Source: Reyranella sp. | GTDB lineage: Bacteria > Pseudomonadota > Alphaproteobacteria > Reyranellales > Reyranellaceae | Direction of reading: 5' to 3' | DNA: 64,000 nucleotides | Assembly: GCA_019750135.1 (NCBI GenBank) | Contig: JAIEOV010000009.1 | Location: forward strand, 1-64,000 | Part shown: positions 33,784 through 43,521 of the stretch, piece after piece | Layout of the letters: every line of letters begins with the position of its first letter | How positions within the stretch are numbered: position 1 is the first letter of the stretch | The notes under the pieces: generated by a model | Seen by the model: the letters and a program-made list of their open reading frames with translations, nothing else | The model's database searches: none | Told to the model about the DNA's origin: nothing | Translations under genes and position numbers: made by a program

Positions 33784-34778
33784 ATGCCCTCCCCCCTCCT
33801 GTCGCTTGAAAGTCTTTCCACGCACTACGTCTCCCAGCAGGGGACGCGCGTGGTCCGCGCCGTCGACGAGGTGACGCTCAGCCTCAATGCCGGCGAGACT
33901 CTGGGCATCGTGGGCGAATCGGGCTCGGGCAAGAGCACGCTGGCGCTCTCCATCCTGAGGCTGCTGCCGACGGCGGCGCGCATCACCAGCGGCCGCATGA
34001 TGTTCGAGGGCGAGAACCTTTTGGACAAATCCGACTCCGAGATGCGCCAGGTGCGCGGCAAGCGCATCGCCATGATCCTGCAGGACCCGATGGCTTCGCT
34101 GAACCCGCTGTTCACCATCGGCGACCAGGTGGGCGAGCCGATCCGCGTGCACGAGGGCGCCTCCCGCGCCAGCGCCTGGAAGCGCGCGATCGGGCTTCTG
34201 CGTTCGGTGCGCATCGCCTCGCCCGAAACCCGCGTCACCCAGTTCCCGCACGAGATGTCGGGCGGCATGCGTCAGCGCATCGTCGGCGCCGTGGGCATTT
34301 CCTGCGAGCCGCGGCTGCTGATCGCCGACGAGCCTACCACCAGCCTCGACCTCACCATTCAAGCGCAGTACCTCAAGCTGCTGCGCGACCTGCAGCGGGA
34401 GCACGGGCTGGCGCTGATCTTCATCACCCACAATCTCGGCATCGTCGCCAAGATGTGCGACCAGCTCGCCGTGATGTATGCCGGCCGCGTCGTCGAGCAC
34501 GGGCCGGTGTCGCGCATCTTCAACCAGCCGGCGCACCCCTATACCAAGGCCCTGCTGGGCTCGATCCCGCGCATGACCGACAATCGCGACCACCTGACCG
34601 CGATCGAAGGCCAGCCGCCCGATCTCGCCTCGCTACCGGGCGGCTGCGCCTTCGCGCCGCGCTGCCCCGAGGCCTTCGCCCGCTGTCGGACCGAGGCGCC
34701 GCCGGAATTCGCCCTCGACGGCGAGACACGGGCGCGCTGCTGGCTCATTCCGATCGATGCCACCGCAAAGGCCGCGTC

Positions 34779-34782
<4 letters not shown>
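33784..34782 (+). CDS. Oligopeptide-type ABC ATPase (DppD-like)
   Basis: 332 residues: Walker A GESGSGKST (44-52), signature MSGGMRQRI, Walker B LLIADEPTTSLD, and the C-terminal oligopeptide-type extension with a Cys-containing GGCAFAPRCPEAFARC block, which in some family members binds an Fe-S cluster. ATG 33784 lies 2 bp after the permease stop; the upstream continuation of the frame is a shadow. The stop overlaps the next ATG by 4 bp. Confidence 0.92.
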
Positions 34783-35733
<951 letters not shown>

Positions 35734-35741
<8 letters not shown>

Positions 35742-36450
35742 CGCGCCGTAGCGCCAGCGCGACGTCGGGTCGATCGGTCGTGATCTGGCGGATCGGCCGC
35801 GCGAGCCACTGGGCGATGTCGTCGGCCTCGTTGGGCACCCAGGCGCCGAGATGGTCGCCGCCGACGCGGCGCAGGCAAAGGTTTAGGCTGTCCGCCAGCA
35901 GTCCCTTCTCGACCGCGACCATGCAGTTGCCGATGGCGCCAAAGCGGTCCAGAGCGCCCGGCAATCCGCCGAAAAGCTCGGCCGAGCGGCGATCGAGCGA
36001 GGCGAGCACGCGCTGGGTCGGCGACAGCTTCCGTACGGTCTCAAGGATGCCGGGCACGAAGCTGGTGACGATGGCCTGCTGCTGGAGCTGGCGCCTGGCG
36101 ATCACGTCGAGCAGCCGTTGCTCCAGGCCGTCATAGGCCCGCCCGAACGCGTCGGTCTTGATCTCGATGTGCAGCTCGATCGACGTGCCGGCATAGATGT
36201 CGAGGACCGCCTCGAGGCCGGGAACGCCCAGTGCGGCAAGTTCCGTTGCCGTCCGATCGGCGACCGGCCCGGCGCCTTCCGTCGTCCGTTCGAGCGAGGG
36301 ATCGTGGATCACCACCAGTTCGCCGTCCCGCGAGAGATGGACGTCGAACTCCACGGCATCGACGCCAAGATCGCGCGTGCGCCTGAAACCTTCGAGGCTG
36401 TTCTCCGGCCACAGGTTGCGCGCGCCGCGATGGCCGATGATCAGGACCAT
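35734..36450 (-). CDS. Glycerophosphodiester phosphodiesterase (UgpQ-like)
   Basis: 238 residues of the GDPD barrel family. Catalytic residues are visible in IIGHRGARNLWPENSLEGF (HR and E), EFDVHLSRDGELVVIHD and ELHIEIK. The enzyme hydrolyses glycerophosphodiesters to glycerol phosphate and an alcohol. There is no signal peptide, so it acts in the cytoplasm on imported substrate. It is the distal gene of the operon with the Ugp-like permeases, 15 bp downstream. Confidence 0.9.
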
Positions 36451-36465
36451 ATCCTCTGCTTCCCG

Positions 36466-37350
36466 TTACTTGCCGCTGTCGACCAGGCCCTTCACCAGCC
36501 AGCGCTGCAGCGCGACCACGACCAGGGCGGGCGGCAGCATCACCAGCAGCGCGGCGTTCATGGCCACGTTCCAGGCCGGCTCAGAGTCCGACTGCGGGAT
36601 CAGGTGTTTCAGCCCGATCACGGCGGTCGCCATGTCCTTCTCCGTGGTGAACAGCAGGGGCCACAGATACTGGTTCCAGCCGTAGAGGAACAGGATGATC
36701 GACAGCGCCACCATGTTCGACATCGACAGCGGCAACAGGACGTGGCGGAAGAAGTGCAGGGGCGAGGCGCCGTCGATGCGGGCGGCCTCGCACAGCTCCT
36801 CCGGCACGGTGAGGAAGAACTGGCGGAACAGGAACGTCGCCGTCGCCGAGGCGATCAGCGGCAGGATCAGCCCGCCATAGCTGTTCATCATGTTCCATTC
36901 CAGGGTGACCTCGAACCCCAGCCAGGCGAACAGCCACTGCAGCGGCAGGGCGACGTTGGTCACCGCCTCGTAGGTCGGCAGGATGCGCACTTCTACCGGC
37001 AGCATCAGCGAGGCGAAGATCAGCCAGAACGCCGTCATGCGCCAGCGGAAGCGAAAATAGGCGATGGCGAAGGCCGACAGCAGCGACACGGCGATCTTGC
37101 CGACCGTGATGCCGACGGCCACGACCAGGGAATTGAACAGCAGGCGGCCGAGATTGGCCTTCTGCCAGGCCGTCACGGCATTCTCGAAGAAGCGGCCGCC
37201 AGGCAGCCAGGGCGGCGGCACGGCCAGCACGTCGCCCACCGTGTGCGAGCCGACGACGAAAGCGAAGTAGATCGGCAGGCAGACCAGCAGGCCGCCCAGG
37301 ATCAGCAGGCCATGGCAGGCGATGTCGAGGGTGCGGGTGCGCTCGACCAT
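36466..37350 (-). CDS. Ugp/MalG-type ABC sugar permease (UgpE-like)
   Basis: 294 residues with about six spans. The MalG-type EAA loop is EELCEAARIDGASPLHFFRHVLLPLS, and GHSTG-like 'HTVGDVLAVPPPWLPGGRFFENAVTAWQ' resembles the glycerol-3-phosphate permease UgpE. It starts 1 bp after the UgpA-like gene. No ATPase (UgpC/MalK) gene occurs in this locus. Confidence 0.9.
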   Translation of the reverse strand: MVERTRTLDIACHGLLILGGLLVCLPIYFAFVVGSHTVGDVLAVPPPWLPGGRFFENAVTAWQKANLGRLLFNSLVVAVGITVGKIAVSLLSAFAIAYFRFRWRMTAFWLIFASLMLPVEVRILPTYEAVTNVALPLQWLFAWLGFEVTLEWNMMNSYGGLILPLIASATATFLFRQFFLTVPEELCEAARIDGASPLHFFRHVLLPLSMSNMVALSIILFLYGWNQYLWPLLFTTEKDMATAVIGLKHLIPQSDSEPAWNVAMNAALLVMLPPALVVVALQRWLVKGLVDSGK

Positions 37351-37351
37351 G

Positions 37352-38332
37352 TCAGACGTCGTAGTTCACGTTCCGCTCGACGTAGCGGAACTGCAGCATG
37401 GTGAGGATGACGGCGAAGATCATCAGCAGCACCGACTGCGCCGCCGAGGAGCCGAGATCGATATGCACGAAGCCGTCCTGGTAGACCTTATAGACCAGGA
37501 TCATGGTCGCGCCGCCGGGGCCGCCCTTGGTCACGGCGTCGATGATGGCGAAGGTCTCGAAGAAGCCGTAGACGAAGTTCATCACCAGCAGGAAGAACAC
37601 CGTCGGCCCAATCATCGGCAGGGAGATCTTGAAGAAGCGCAGGCCCGGGCCGGCGCCGTCGACGGCCGCCGCTTCGAGCAGCGACGGCGGCACGGCCAGA
37701 AGGGCGGCCACCAGGAAAATGTAGTCGTAGCAGATGTGCTTCCAGGCGGCGGCGAAGGTCACCAGCAGGAACGCGTCAAAGCCGTTGCGCGTGGGATCCC
37801 AGGCGACGCCCAGCGCCTTCAGCACGTAGGTCAGCGGCCCGACATGGGCGTTGAACATGAACGCCCACAGGATGCCGGCGATTACCGGCGCGATGGCGTA
37901 AGGCAGCAGCACGATGCTGCGATAAAGCCCGCGGCCGCGGATCACCCGATCGGTGGCGAAGGCCAGCACGACGGCGACGGAAAGCGTCAGCACGTTCTGC
38001 GCCAGGGTGAACCACAAAGTGACCCAGACCGACGAGCGGTACTCGGGGCTGGCGAGCAAGGCGCGGAAATTGTCGAACCAGACGAAATGGACGGTGGTGC
38101 CGAACGGATCGGTGATGACGAACGCCTGGACCAGCGCGCGCACCGCCGGAATGAAGAAGAACAGCAGCAGCACCAGGAGCTGCGGCAGAAGCAGCAGGAA
38201 CGGCAGGCGCGAGTTCGTGTAATGCGCGCGCTTCAGCCCCGCCGTGCCACCCGCCCCAGACGCACGCCGCCGGCGGTCGGCCCTTGGGGCCGCCGCCGGC
38301 AGTTCTGCGGTGACGCTAGTACTTGCCTGCAT
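37352..38332 (-). CDS. Ugp/MalF-type ABC sugar permease (UgpA-like)
   Basis: 326 residues. An Arg-rich cytoplasmic start is followed by about six spans. The coupling loop PPSLLEAAAVDGAGPGLRFFKISLPMIGP and TKGGPGGATMILVYKVYQDGF match UgpA. The ATG at 38332 overlaps the end of the binding-protein gene by 17 bp, so the two are tightly coupled and, unlike in the other ABC operons here, there is no hairpin between them. Confidence 0.9.
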   Translation of the reverse strand: MQASTSVTAELPAAAPRADRRRRASGAGGTAGLKRAHYTNSRLPFLLLLPQLLVLLLFFFIPAVRALVQAFVITDPFGTTVHFVWFDNFRALLASPEYRSSVWVTLWFTLAQNVLTLSVAVVLAFATDRVIRGRGLYRSIVLLPYAIAPVIAGILWAFMFNAHVGPLTYVLKALGVAWDPTRNGFDAFLLVTFAAAWKHICYDYIFLVAALLAVPPSLLEAAAVDGAGPGLRFFKISLPMIGPTVFFLLVMNFVYGFFETFAIIDAVTKGGPGGATMILVYKVYQDGFVHIDLGSSAAQSVLLMIFAVILTMLQFRYVERNVNYDV

Positions 38333-39644
38333 GCAGCTTCTCGAACTGCCGCAGGATCTCGTTGCCGCGGCGGACCGCGTCGTCGAGCGCCTCCTGCGGC
38401 GACTTCTTGTTGGCCCACACGGATTCGAGCTCCTGGCGCAGGGCGAAGGTCGACTGCGTGTAGTTGCCGAAATGGAAGCCCTGCGAGTTGGCCGTCGGCG
38501 TGCCGCGGTTGAGCTGGAGGATGGCGATCTCGCGCGTCGGGTTGGCCGCGTAGTAGCCCTCCTTCTTGGCCGTCTCGTAGGCCTTGTTGGTGATCGGCAC
38601 GTAGCCCGTCACCTTGCTCCACCAGACCTGCAGGTCGGGGCTGGCGACGAAGGCCAGGAAGTCGGCGACGCCGTCATACTCCTCGGCCTTGTGGCCCTTC
38701 ATCACCCACAAGGTGGCGCCGCCGATGCTGCTGTTGCGCGGCTGCGTGCCTTCCTCCCACGGCAGGTAGGTGGCGCTCCACTTGATGTTGGCGTTGCGCT
38801 CGACGCTGCCGTGCGCGGCCGTCGAGGCGAAGAAGGTCGAGCACTTGCCTGAGGTGTAGAGCTGCTCGGGCGACAGGCCTTGGCCGGCGATCTGCATGAT
38901 GCCGTCGTCGATCCACTTCTTCAGGCGCTTGGTCTGCTCGACAACCTTGGTCTTGTTGTAGACGAACACCGTGTCGAGCCCGTCATAGCCGTTGGCCTTG
39001 GTGCCGAACGGCTGGTCGTTCACCGTGCTGTAGTTCTCGATCAGGCTCCAGAAGAAGTCGCCAGCCAGCGAGGAGCCGCACTCGGCGATGCCCTTGCTCT
39101 TGATGGCGTAGAGCTGCCTGTCGAGCTCCTGCCAGGTCGGGCCCGGCTCCTTGAAGCCGGCCTTCTCGAAGTGCTCCTTGTTGTACCACAGGATCGGCGC
39201 CGACGAGTTGAAGGGCATGCTCATCAGCTTGCCCTTGTACTGGTAGTAGCTCGCCACCGGCTTGATGAAGTCGTTCCAGTCGATCGGCTTCTTCTTCTCG
39301 GTCAGCAGGTCCTGCACCGGCACGACGGCGTCGGACAGGAGCATGGTCATGAAGCCGCGCTCGTAGATCTGCGTGATGTGCGGCGCCTTCTTGGCGCGGT
39401 AGGCGGCGATGGTGCCGTTGATCACCTCGTCGTAGTTGCCCTTGTTGGTGGCGACGACGGTGAACCTGGTCTGCGAATCGTTGTAGCGCTTGACGATCTC
39501 GTCGACGCGCTCGCCCAGCACGCCGCCCATGGCGTGCCAGAACTGGATTTCTACGCGCTGCTGCGCGATCGACGGCGTGGCGATGCCCGCCGTCATGGCG
39601 GCGGCCAGCAACCCGCTGACGAATGCCCGTTTTGTCTTTTGCAT
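38316..39644 (-). CDS. Ugp-type ABC substrate-binding protein (UgpB-like)
   Basis: 442 residues with a Sec signal (MQKTKRAFVSGLLAAAMTAG, cleaved near SIAQQ). The mature protein begins VEIQFWHAMGGVLGERVDEIV, very like UgpB, which binds glycerol-3-phosphate and glycerophosphodiesters. 'NSSAPILWYNKEHFEKAGF' is the family's central block. A nearby in-frame ATG (39659) with a better-spaced GGGAGG is an equally possible start, five codons earlier. The much longer frame upstream is a shadow of the dehydrogenase gene. Confidence 0.9.
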   Translation of the reverse strand: MQKTKRAFVSGLLAAAMTAGIATPSIAQQRVEIQFWHAMGGVLGERVDEIVKRYNDSQTRFTVVATNKGNYDEVINGTIAAYRAKKAPHITQIYERGFMTMLLSDAVVPVQDLLTEKKKPIDWNDFIKPVASYYQYKGKLMSMPFNSSAPILWYNKEHFEKAGFKEPGPTWQELDRQLYAIKSKGIAECGSSLAGDFFWSLIENYSTVNDQPFGTKANGYDGLDTVFVYNKTKVVEQTKRLKKWIDDGIMQIAGQGLSPEQLYTSGKCSTFFASTAAHGSVERNANIKWSATYLPWEEGTQPRNSSIGGATLWVMKGHKAEEYDGVADFLAFVASPDLQVWWSKVTGYVPITNKAYETAKKEGYYAANPTREIAILQLNRGTPTANSQGFHFGNYTQSTFALRQELESVWANKKSPQEALDDAVRRGNEILRQFEKLHAGKY

Positions 39645-39670
39645 GTTGCCTCCCTTCATAAAGTCCCTCC

Positions 39671-41026
39671 CTAGGCGACCGCCCAGGACCCTCTCCAGAA
39701 ACCACTCGCGCTGAACAGGTCGCTCACCATGGTGTCGAGCCAACCGAGCTCGTGCAGCACGTCGAGACCGGTGAAGCGGCGGCGGATCAGGCGCGCACGC
39801 TTGTAGTCGTGGGCGTGCTTGGCGCCGTTGATGCCAATGGCTTCCGTGCTCGAAGGCGCGCCGGCCGAGTTCAGCCAGCGCCGCACGGTCTTCGCCTCGG
39901 GCAGGCTTTGGCGCAGCCGCTCCGTGAGGAGCGGCCACTGCTCCTGCAGACGGCTGAGGCGCGTCTCGACCACCGCCGGCGCCGCCGCCTTGGCCACCGC
40001 CTCGACCTCGGCGTTGGCGGCCATGAAAGACAGGGGAAACGACGCCGCGACCTCGGCGCGCAGGGCCGCCGGCGACGGCGTCCTGGCCGCGAGCTCGGCC
40101 GGTGCGATGCCCGATAGGTCCTGGCGCAGCAGCCATTCGTAGGCCGCCAGCATCGACAGGCAGCCGATGCCGACGCAGGCGCCGTGCGACACCGGCACGC
40201 CGCCGACGGCGACCTCCTCCATCTCCCACAGATGCGCGAACTGATGGTCGCTGCCGCTGGCCGGCCGTGAATTGCCGTGCGCCTGCATGGCGAGCCCGGC
40301 CATGATCAGCCCGCGCATCAGGCCGTCGAGCGCCGCCCGCTCGCCGCGCCGCACGCCGGCCGGCTCGCCGAGCCAGGCGGCGAGATTGTTCTGCACCATG
40401 CCGAACGGCGCGGGATTGAGCGCTTCGACGCCGAGCGCGTCGGCCACGATCCAGTCGGCGCCGGCCACCAGCTTGCCGACCAGGTCGCCATAACCCCAGC
40501 CGGCCATGGCCGACGGCGCCGTGGCGATCACCGCAAGATCGGCGACGATGGCGACGGGGGCCGCGCAAGCGAAGGTGCGCTTGAAGCCGTCATCGCGCAG
40601 GGCCGCGCCGGAGGCGGCATAGCCGTCCATCGACGCCGCCGTCGGCACGCAGACATAAGGCGTGCCGGCAAGCTCGGCGGCGTACTTCACCAGATCGTTG
40701 ATGACCCCGGAGCCGACGGCGATGGGCAGGGCGGAACCAGACTTGATCGTTGCCGCCAGGTTCCGCGCCGTGTCGGCACTCGGCTTCACGCGCGGCTCGC
40801 CGGCCAGCATGACCGGGTCGCAGGTCGCCAGCCGCTCCGAGGCGAGCAGAGACTCCACCCGCTTTCCAGCGACCTTCCAGGTCTGATCGTCGGCGACCAC
40901 GACGTAGCGTTCAGCCGGCGCCGTCTGCCGCAGGACGGCGGGCAGGCTGCCGAGGTTTCCCGCCGCAATCCGCACGTCGCGTGTCGTCGCCGCCGATCGA
41001 ACCGCCGCCGAAAGATGCCCGTCCAT
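39671..41026 (-). CDS. araM: sn-Glycerol-1-phosphate dehydrogenase-like protein (AraM family)
   Basis: 451 residues of the iron/zinc-dependent dehydroquinate-synthase-like superfamily. The NAD-binding GSGVINDLVKYAAELAGTPYVCVPTAASMDGYAA is diagnostic of AraM/EgsA glycerol-1-phosphate dehydrogenases. Metal-ligand candidates are the His residues in SGSDHQFAHLWEMEE and VPVSHGACVGIG. The protein is longer than bacillary AraM (just under 400 residues), with an extended C-terminal helical part. It reads divergently from the SorC regulator and is the first gene of the transporter/GDPD operon. It may interconvert dihydroxyacetone phosphate and glycerol-1-phosphate or oxidise a related polyol phosphate. 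Confidence 0.85.
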   Translation of the reverse strand: MDGHLSAAVRSAATTRDVRIAAGNLGSLPAVLRQTAPAERYVVVADDQTWKVAGKRVESLLASERLATCDPVMLAGEPRVKPSADTARNLAATIKSGSALPIAVGSGVINDLVKYAAELAGTPYVCVPTAASMDGYAASGAALRDDGFKRTFACAAPVAIVADLAVIATAPSAMAGWGYGDLVGKLVAGADWIVADALGVEALNPAPFGMVQNNLAAWLGEPAGVRRGERAALDGLMRGLIMAGLAMQAHGNSRPASGSDHQFAHLWEMEEVAVGGVPVSHGACVGIGCLSMLAAYEWLLRQDLSGIAPAELAARTPSPAALRAEVAASFPLSFMAANAEVEAVAKAAAPAVVETRLSRLQEQWPLLTERLRQSLPEAKTVRRWLNSAGAPSSTEAIGINGAKHAHDYKRARLIRRRFTGLDVLHELGWLDTMVSDLFSASGFWRGSWAVA

Positions 41027-41049
41027 GGCCCATCAATATCAACTGCGCG

Positions 41050-41079
41050 AACATTTGTATATGATACGATACAAATGTT
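41050..41079. promoter_or_regulatory. Inverted-repeat operator between araM-like and sorC-like genes
   Basis: AACATTTGTAT - 8 bp - ATACAAATGTT is a perfect 11-bp-arm inverted repeat (41050-41060 and 41069-41079), AT-rich in otherwise GC-rich DNA. It lies 24 bp from the araM-like start and 44 bp from the SorC start. TATGAT-like -10 candidates fall inside it. Position and form suit a site for the adjacent SorC regulator controlling both directions. Confidence 0.7.
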
Positions 41080-41123
41080 TTTACGCTATGACAGTCGGCC
41101 AATTCGCAGGAGACAGGCAGCTT

Positions 41124-42080
41124 ATGTCGGAGGATGACGAGCAGCTTCGCGTACGCGTGGCCTGGCTCTATTTCATGGAGGGGCTCACCCAGGCCGATAT
41201 CGCGGGCAAGCTCGGCATCACCCGGCTGCGCGCCAACCGCCTGCTGGGCGAGGCGCGGGAAAGCGGCCTTGTGAACATCCAGGTCAACGCCCGGCTGGCC
41301 GACTGCGTCGAGCTCGAGCGGCAACTGGTCCAGGAGACCGGCCTGAAGGACGCCGTGGTGGTTCCGACCCCGACCGACCAGGACCAGATCACGCCCGTGC
41401 TGGGCCGCGCCACGGCCGAATATCTCGCGCGGCATCTTGGGGAAACACGCGTACGCGGCCTCGGCATCGGCTGGGGCGCCACCTTGCGCGAGACCATCCG
41501 CCACCTGCGCGCGGGCAACTTCCCCGAGCTCAGCATCAATTCCATGATGGGCGGGCTGACGCACGGGCTCGAGCTCAACACCTTCGAGATCGCCAGCGAA
41601 TTTGCCCGCCGCATCAACGGCCAGTGCAACTACCTGGCGGCGCCGATCTATGCCGGCAGCCCGCGCTCGCGCGACACCATCCTGGACCAGGACGTGTTCC
41701 AGGAGACCTTCCAGCGCCTCGCGACCAACGACGTGGCGCTGCTGAGCGTCGGCGACCTCAGCCGCCGTTCGCTGCTGATCCGTTACGGCCTGCCGCGCGA
41801 CGTCACCGTCGAATCGCTGCGCGCCGCCGGCGCGGTCGGCGACATCATGGGCACCTTCCTCGACTCGTGGGGCAAGCCCGTGAAGCACGCGGTCAACCGG
41901 CGCGTGATCGCCGCACCCGTCGAGATGCTGCGCAACATCGCGACGTCCATCGTCGCTTCGGGTGGCTTGAACAAGACGGCGATCCTGGCAGGCGTGCTGC
42001 GCGCCAAGCTGTGCTCGGTGCTGGTGGTCGACGAGGCCGCCGCGCGTGCGGTGCTCGGCATCCTGCGCGGCACCGGCTGA
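41124..42080 (+). CDS. SorC/DeoR-family sugar-binding transcriptional regulator
   Basis: 318 residues. An N-terminal helix-turn-helix (WLYFMEGLTQADIAGKLGITRLRANRLLGEARESGLV) is followed by the SorC-type effector domain, with GIGWGATLRETI and 'SPRSRDTILDQDVFQETFQRL'. The effector is usually a phosphorylated sugar or polyol. ATG 41124 follows AGGAGA; earlier starts would run through the operator. It is divergent from the araM-like operon and followed 7 bp later by an FGGY kinase, so it probably controls both. Confidence 0.9.
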   Translation: MSEDDEQLRVRVAWLYFMEGLTQADIAGKLGITRLRANRLLGEARESGLVNIQVNARLADCVELERQLVQETGLKDAVVVPTPTDQDQITPVLGRATAEYLARHLGETRVRGLGIGWGATLRETIRHLRAGNFPELSINSMMGGLTHGLELNTFEIASEFARRINGQCNYLAAPIYAGSPRSRDTILDQDVFQETFQRLATNDVALLSVGDLSRRSLLIRYGLPRDVTVESLRAAGAVGDIMGTFLDSWGKPVKHAVNRRVIAAPVEMLRNIATSIVASGGLNKTAILAGVLRAKLCSVLVVDEAAARAVLGILRGTG

Positions 42081-42087
42081 CCTGAAA

Positions 42088-43521
42088 ATGTACCTCGGCA
42101 TCGACATCGGCACGTCGAGCGTCAAGGCCGTCGTCATGGACGACGGCGACCGGGCAATGGCGACGACCAGCGCACCGCTTGCCCTCTCCCATCCCAAGCC
42201 GCTGTGGTCCGAGCAGGCGCCGGAGGATTGGTGGCAGGCAGTCGTCGACAGCCTCGATGCCCTGGCGGCCGTGTCCCCGGCGGCGATGGCGGCCGTGCGC
42301 GGCATCGGTCTTTCCGGCCAGATGCTGGGCGTCAGCTTGCTCGATGCCGCCGACACGCCGATCCGTCCGGCCTTGCTGTGGAACGACGGCCGTGCCTCGG
42401 CCGAGTGCGCCGAGCTCCATCGCAGCCTGAAAGACTTCGCCGACATCGTCGGCTGCCGCGCCATGCCGGGCTTCTCCGCGCCCAAGCTGCTGTGGCTGTC
42501 GCGGCACGAGCCCGACGCCATGGCGCGCACCCGGCGCATCCTGCTGACCAAGGACTACATCCGCCTGCGCTTGACCGGCGAGGCGGCCAGCGATCGCGCC
42601 GACGCTTCGGCGACGCTGCTGATGGATACCGCCCGCGGCGACTGGCACGACGGCATTTTAGCCGCCTGCGGCGTTGATCGCGCACGGCTGCCGCGGCTGG
42701 TCGAGAGTGCGGAGATCTCCGGCATGCTGCGCGAGGAACTCGCGAAGCGCTGGCATCTGCCCACTGGCACTCCGGTCGCAGGCGGCGGCGGCGACAACAT
42801 GTGTGCCGGTGTCGGCGTCGGCGCGGTGCAGGCCGGCGCGGCCTATATCAGCCTCGGAACATCGGGTGTGTACTTCGTCGCCAACGACCGGTTCGTGCCG
42901 GCGCGCGGCGGCGGCATGCATACGCATCGCCATGCCGTGCCGGGACTTTTCGCCCAGCACGCCGTTGCCTTGAGCGCCGGCGCCGCGCTGGCCTGGATCG
43001 CGGGCGTGCTCGGCAGGCAGGACATTGCAGAACTGGTGACGGAGGTGGAATCACAGCGACTGTCACCGGATGTCACGCCGGTCTTCACGCCTTACCTTGC
43101 CGGCGAGCGCACGCCGCACGACAATCCGCTCCTGACCGCCACCTTCTCGGGCCTGACACACATGACGGGGCCGCATCATCTCGTGCAAGCCGTTCTCGAA
43201 GGCGTGGCGCTCGCGCTGGCCGACGGCCATGCGGCGCTCACCAACGACGGCGCCAGGATCGAGCGCATCGTCCTGACCGGCGGCGGCGCACGCAGTGAGT
43301 TGTGGGCGCGGCTGGTCGCCGCCGCGATCGGCCAGCCGCTTCACCTTGCCGGCGACCAGCGCTCCGGTCCCGCGATCGGCGCCGCCCGCCTGGCGCGCGC
43401 GGCCATCGGTGGGCCGCTGATCGCAGCGCGCGAGAACGATTCGCCGATCGTCGAGGTTGATCCGCGACTGAGAGAGCAGCTCTTACGAAAGAGAGTGCTG
43501 TTCCAGGAGCACGTGTCATGA
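42088..43521 (+). CDS. FGGY-family carbohydrate kinase (xylulokinase-like)
   Basis: 477 residues. The N-terminal phosphate loop YLGIDIGTSSVKAVVMD and C-terminal ADP-site block IVLTGGGARSELWARLVAA identify the FGGY family. The middle (LWNDGRASAECAEL, GGGGDNMCAGVGVGAV) is closest to xylulokinases. It likely phosphorylates a ketose or polyol handled by the neighbouring transporter and dehydrogenase. The ribosome site is weak. It overlaps phoD by 4 bp. Confidence 0.87.
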   Translation: MYLGIDIGTSSVKAVVMDDGDRAMATTSAPLALSHPKPLWSEQAPEDWWQAVVDSLDALAAVSPAAMAAVRGIGLSGQMLGVSLLDAADTPIRPALLWNDGRASAECAELHRSLKDFADIVGCRAMPGFSAPKLLWLSRHEPDAMARTRRILLTKDYIRLRLTGEAASDRADASATLLMDTARGDWHDGILAACGVDRARLPRLVESAEISGMLREELAKRWHLPTGTPVAGGGGDNMCAGVGVGAVQAGAAYISLGTSGVYFVANDRFVPARGGGMHTHRHAVPGLFAQHAVALSAGAALAWIAGVLGRQDIAELVTEVESQRLSPDVTPVFTPYLAGERTPHDNPLLTATFSGLTHMTGPHHLVQAVLEGVALALADGHAALTNDGARIERIVLTGGGARSELWARLVAAAIGQPLHLAGDQRSGPAIGAARLARAAIGGPLIAARENDSPIVEVDPRLREQLLRKRVLFQEHVS

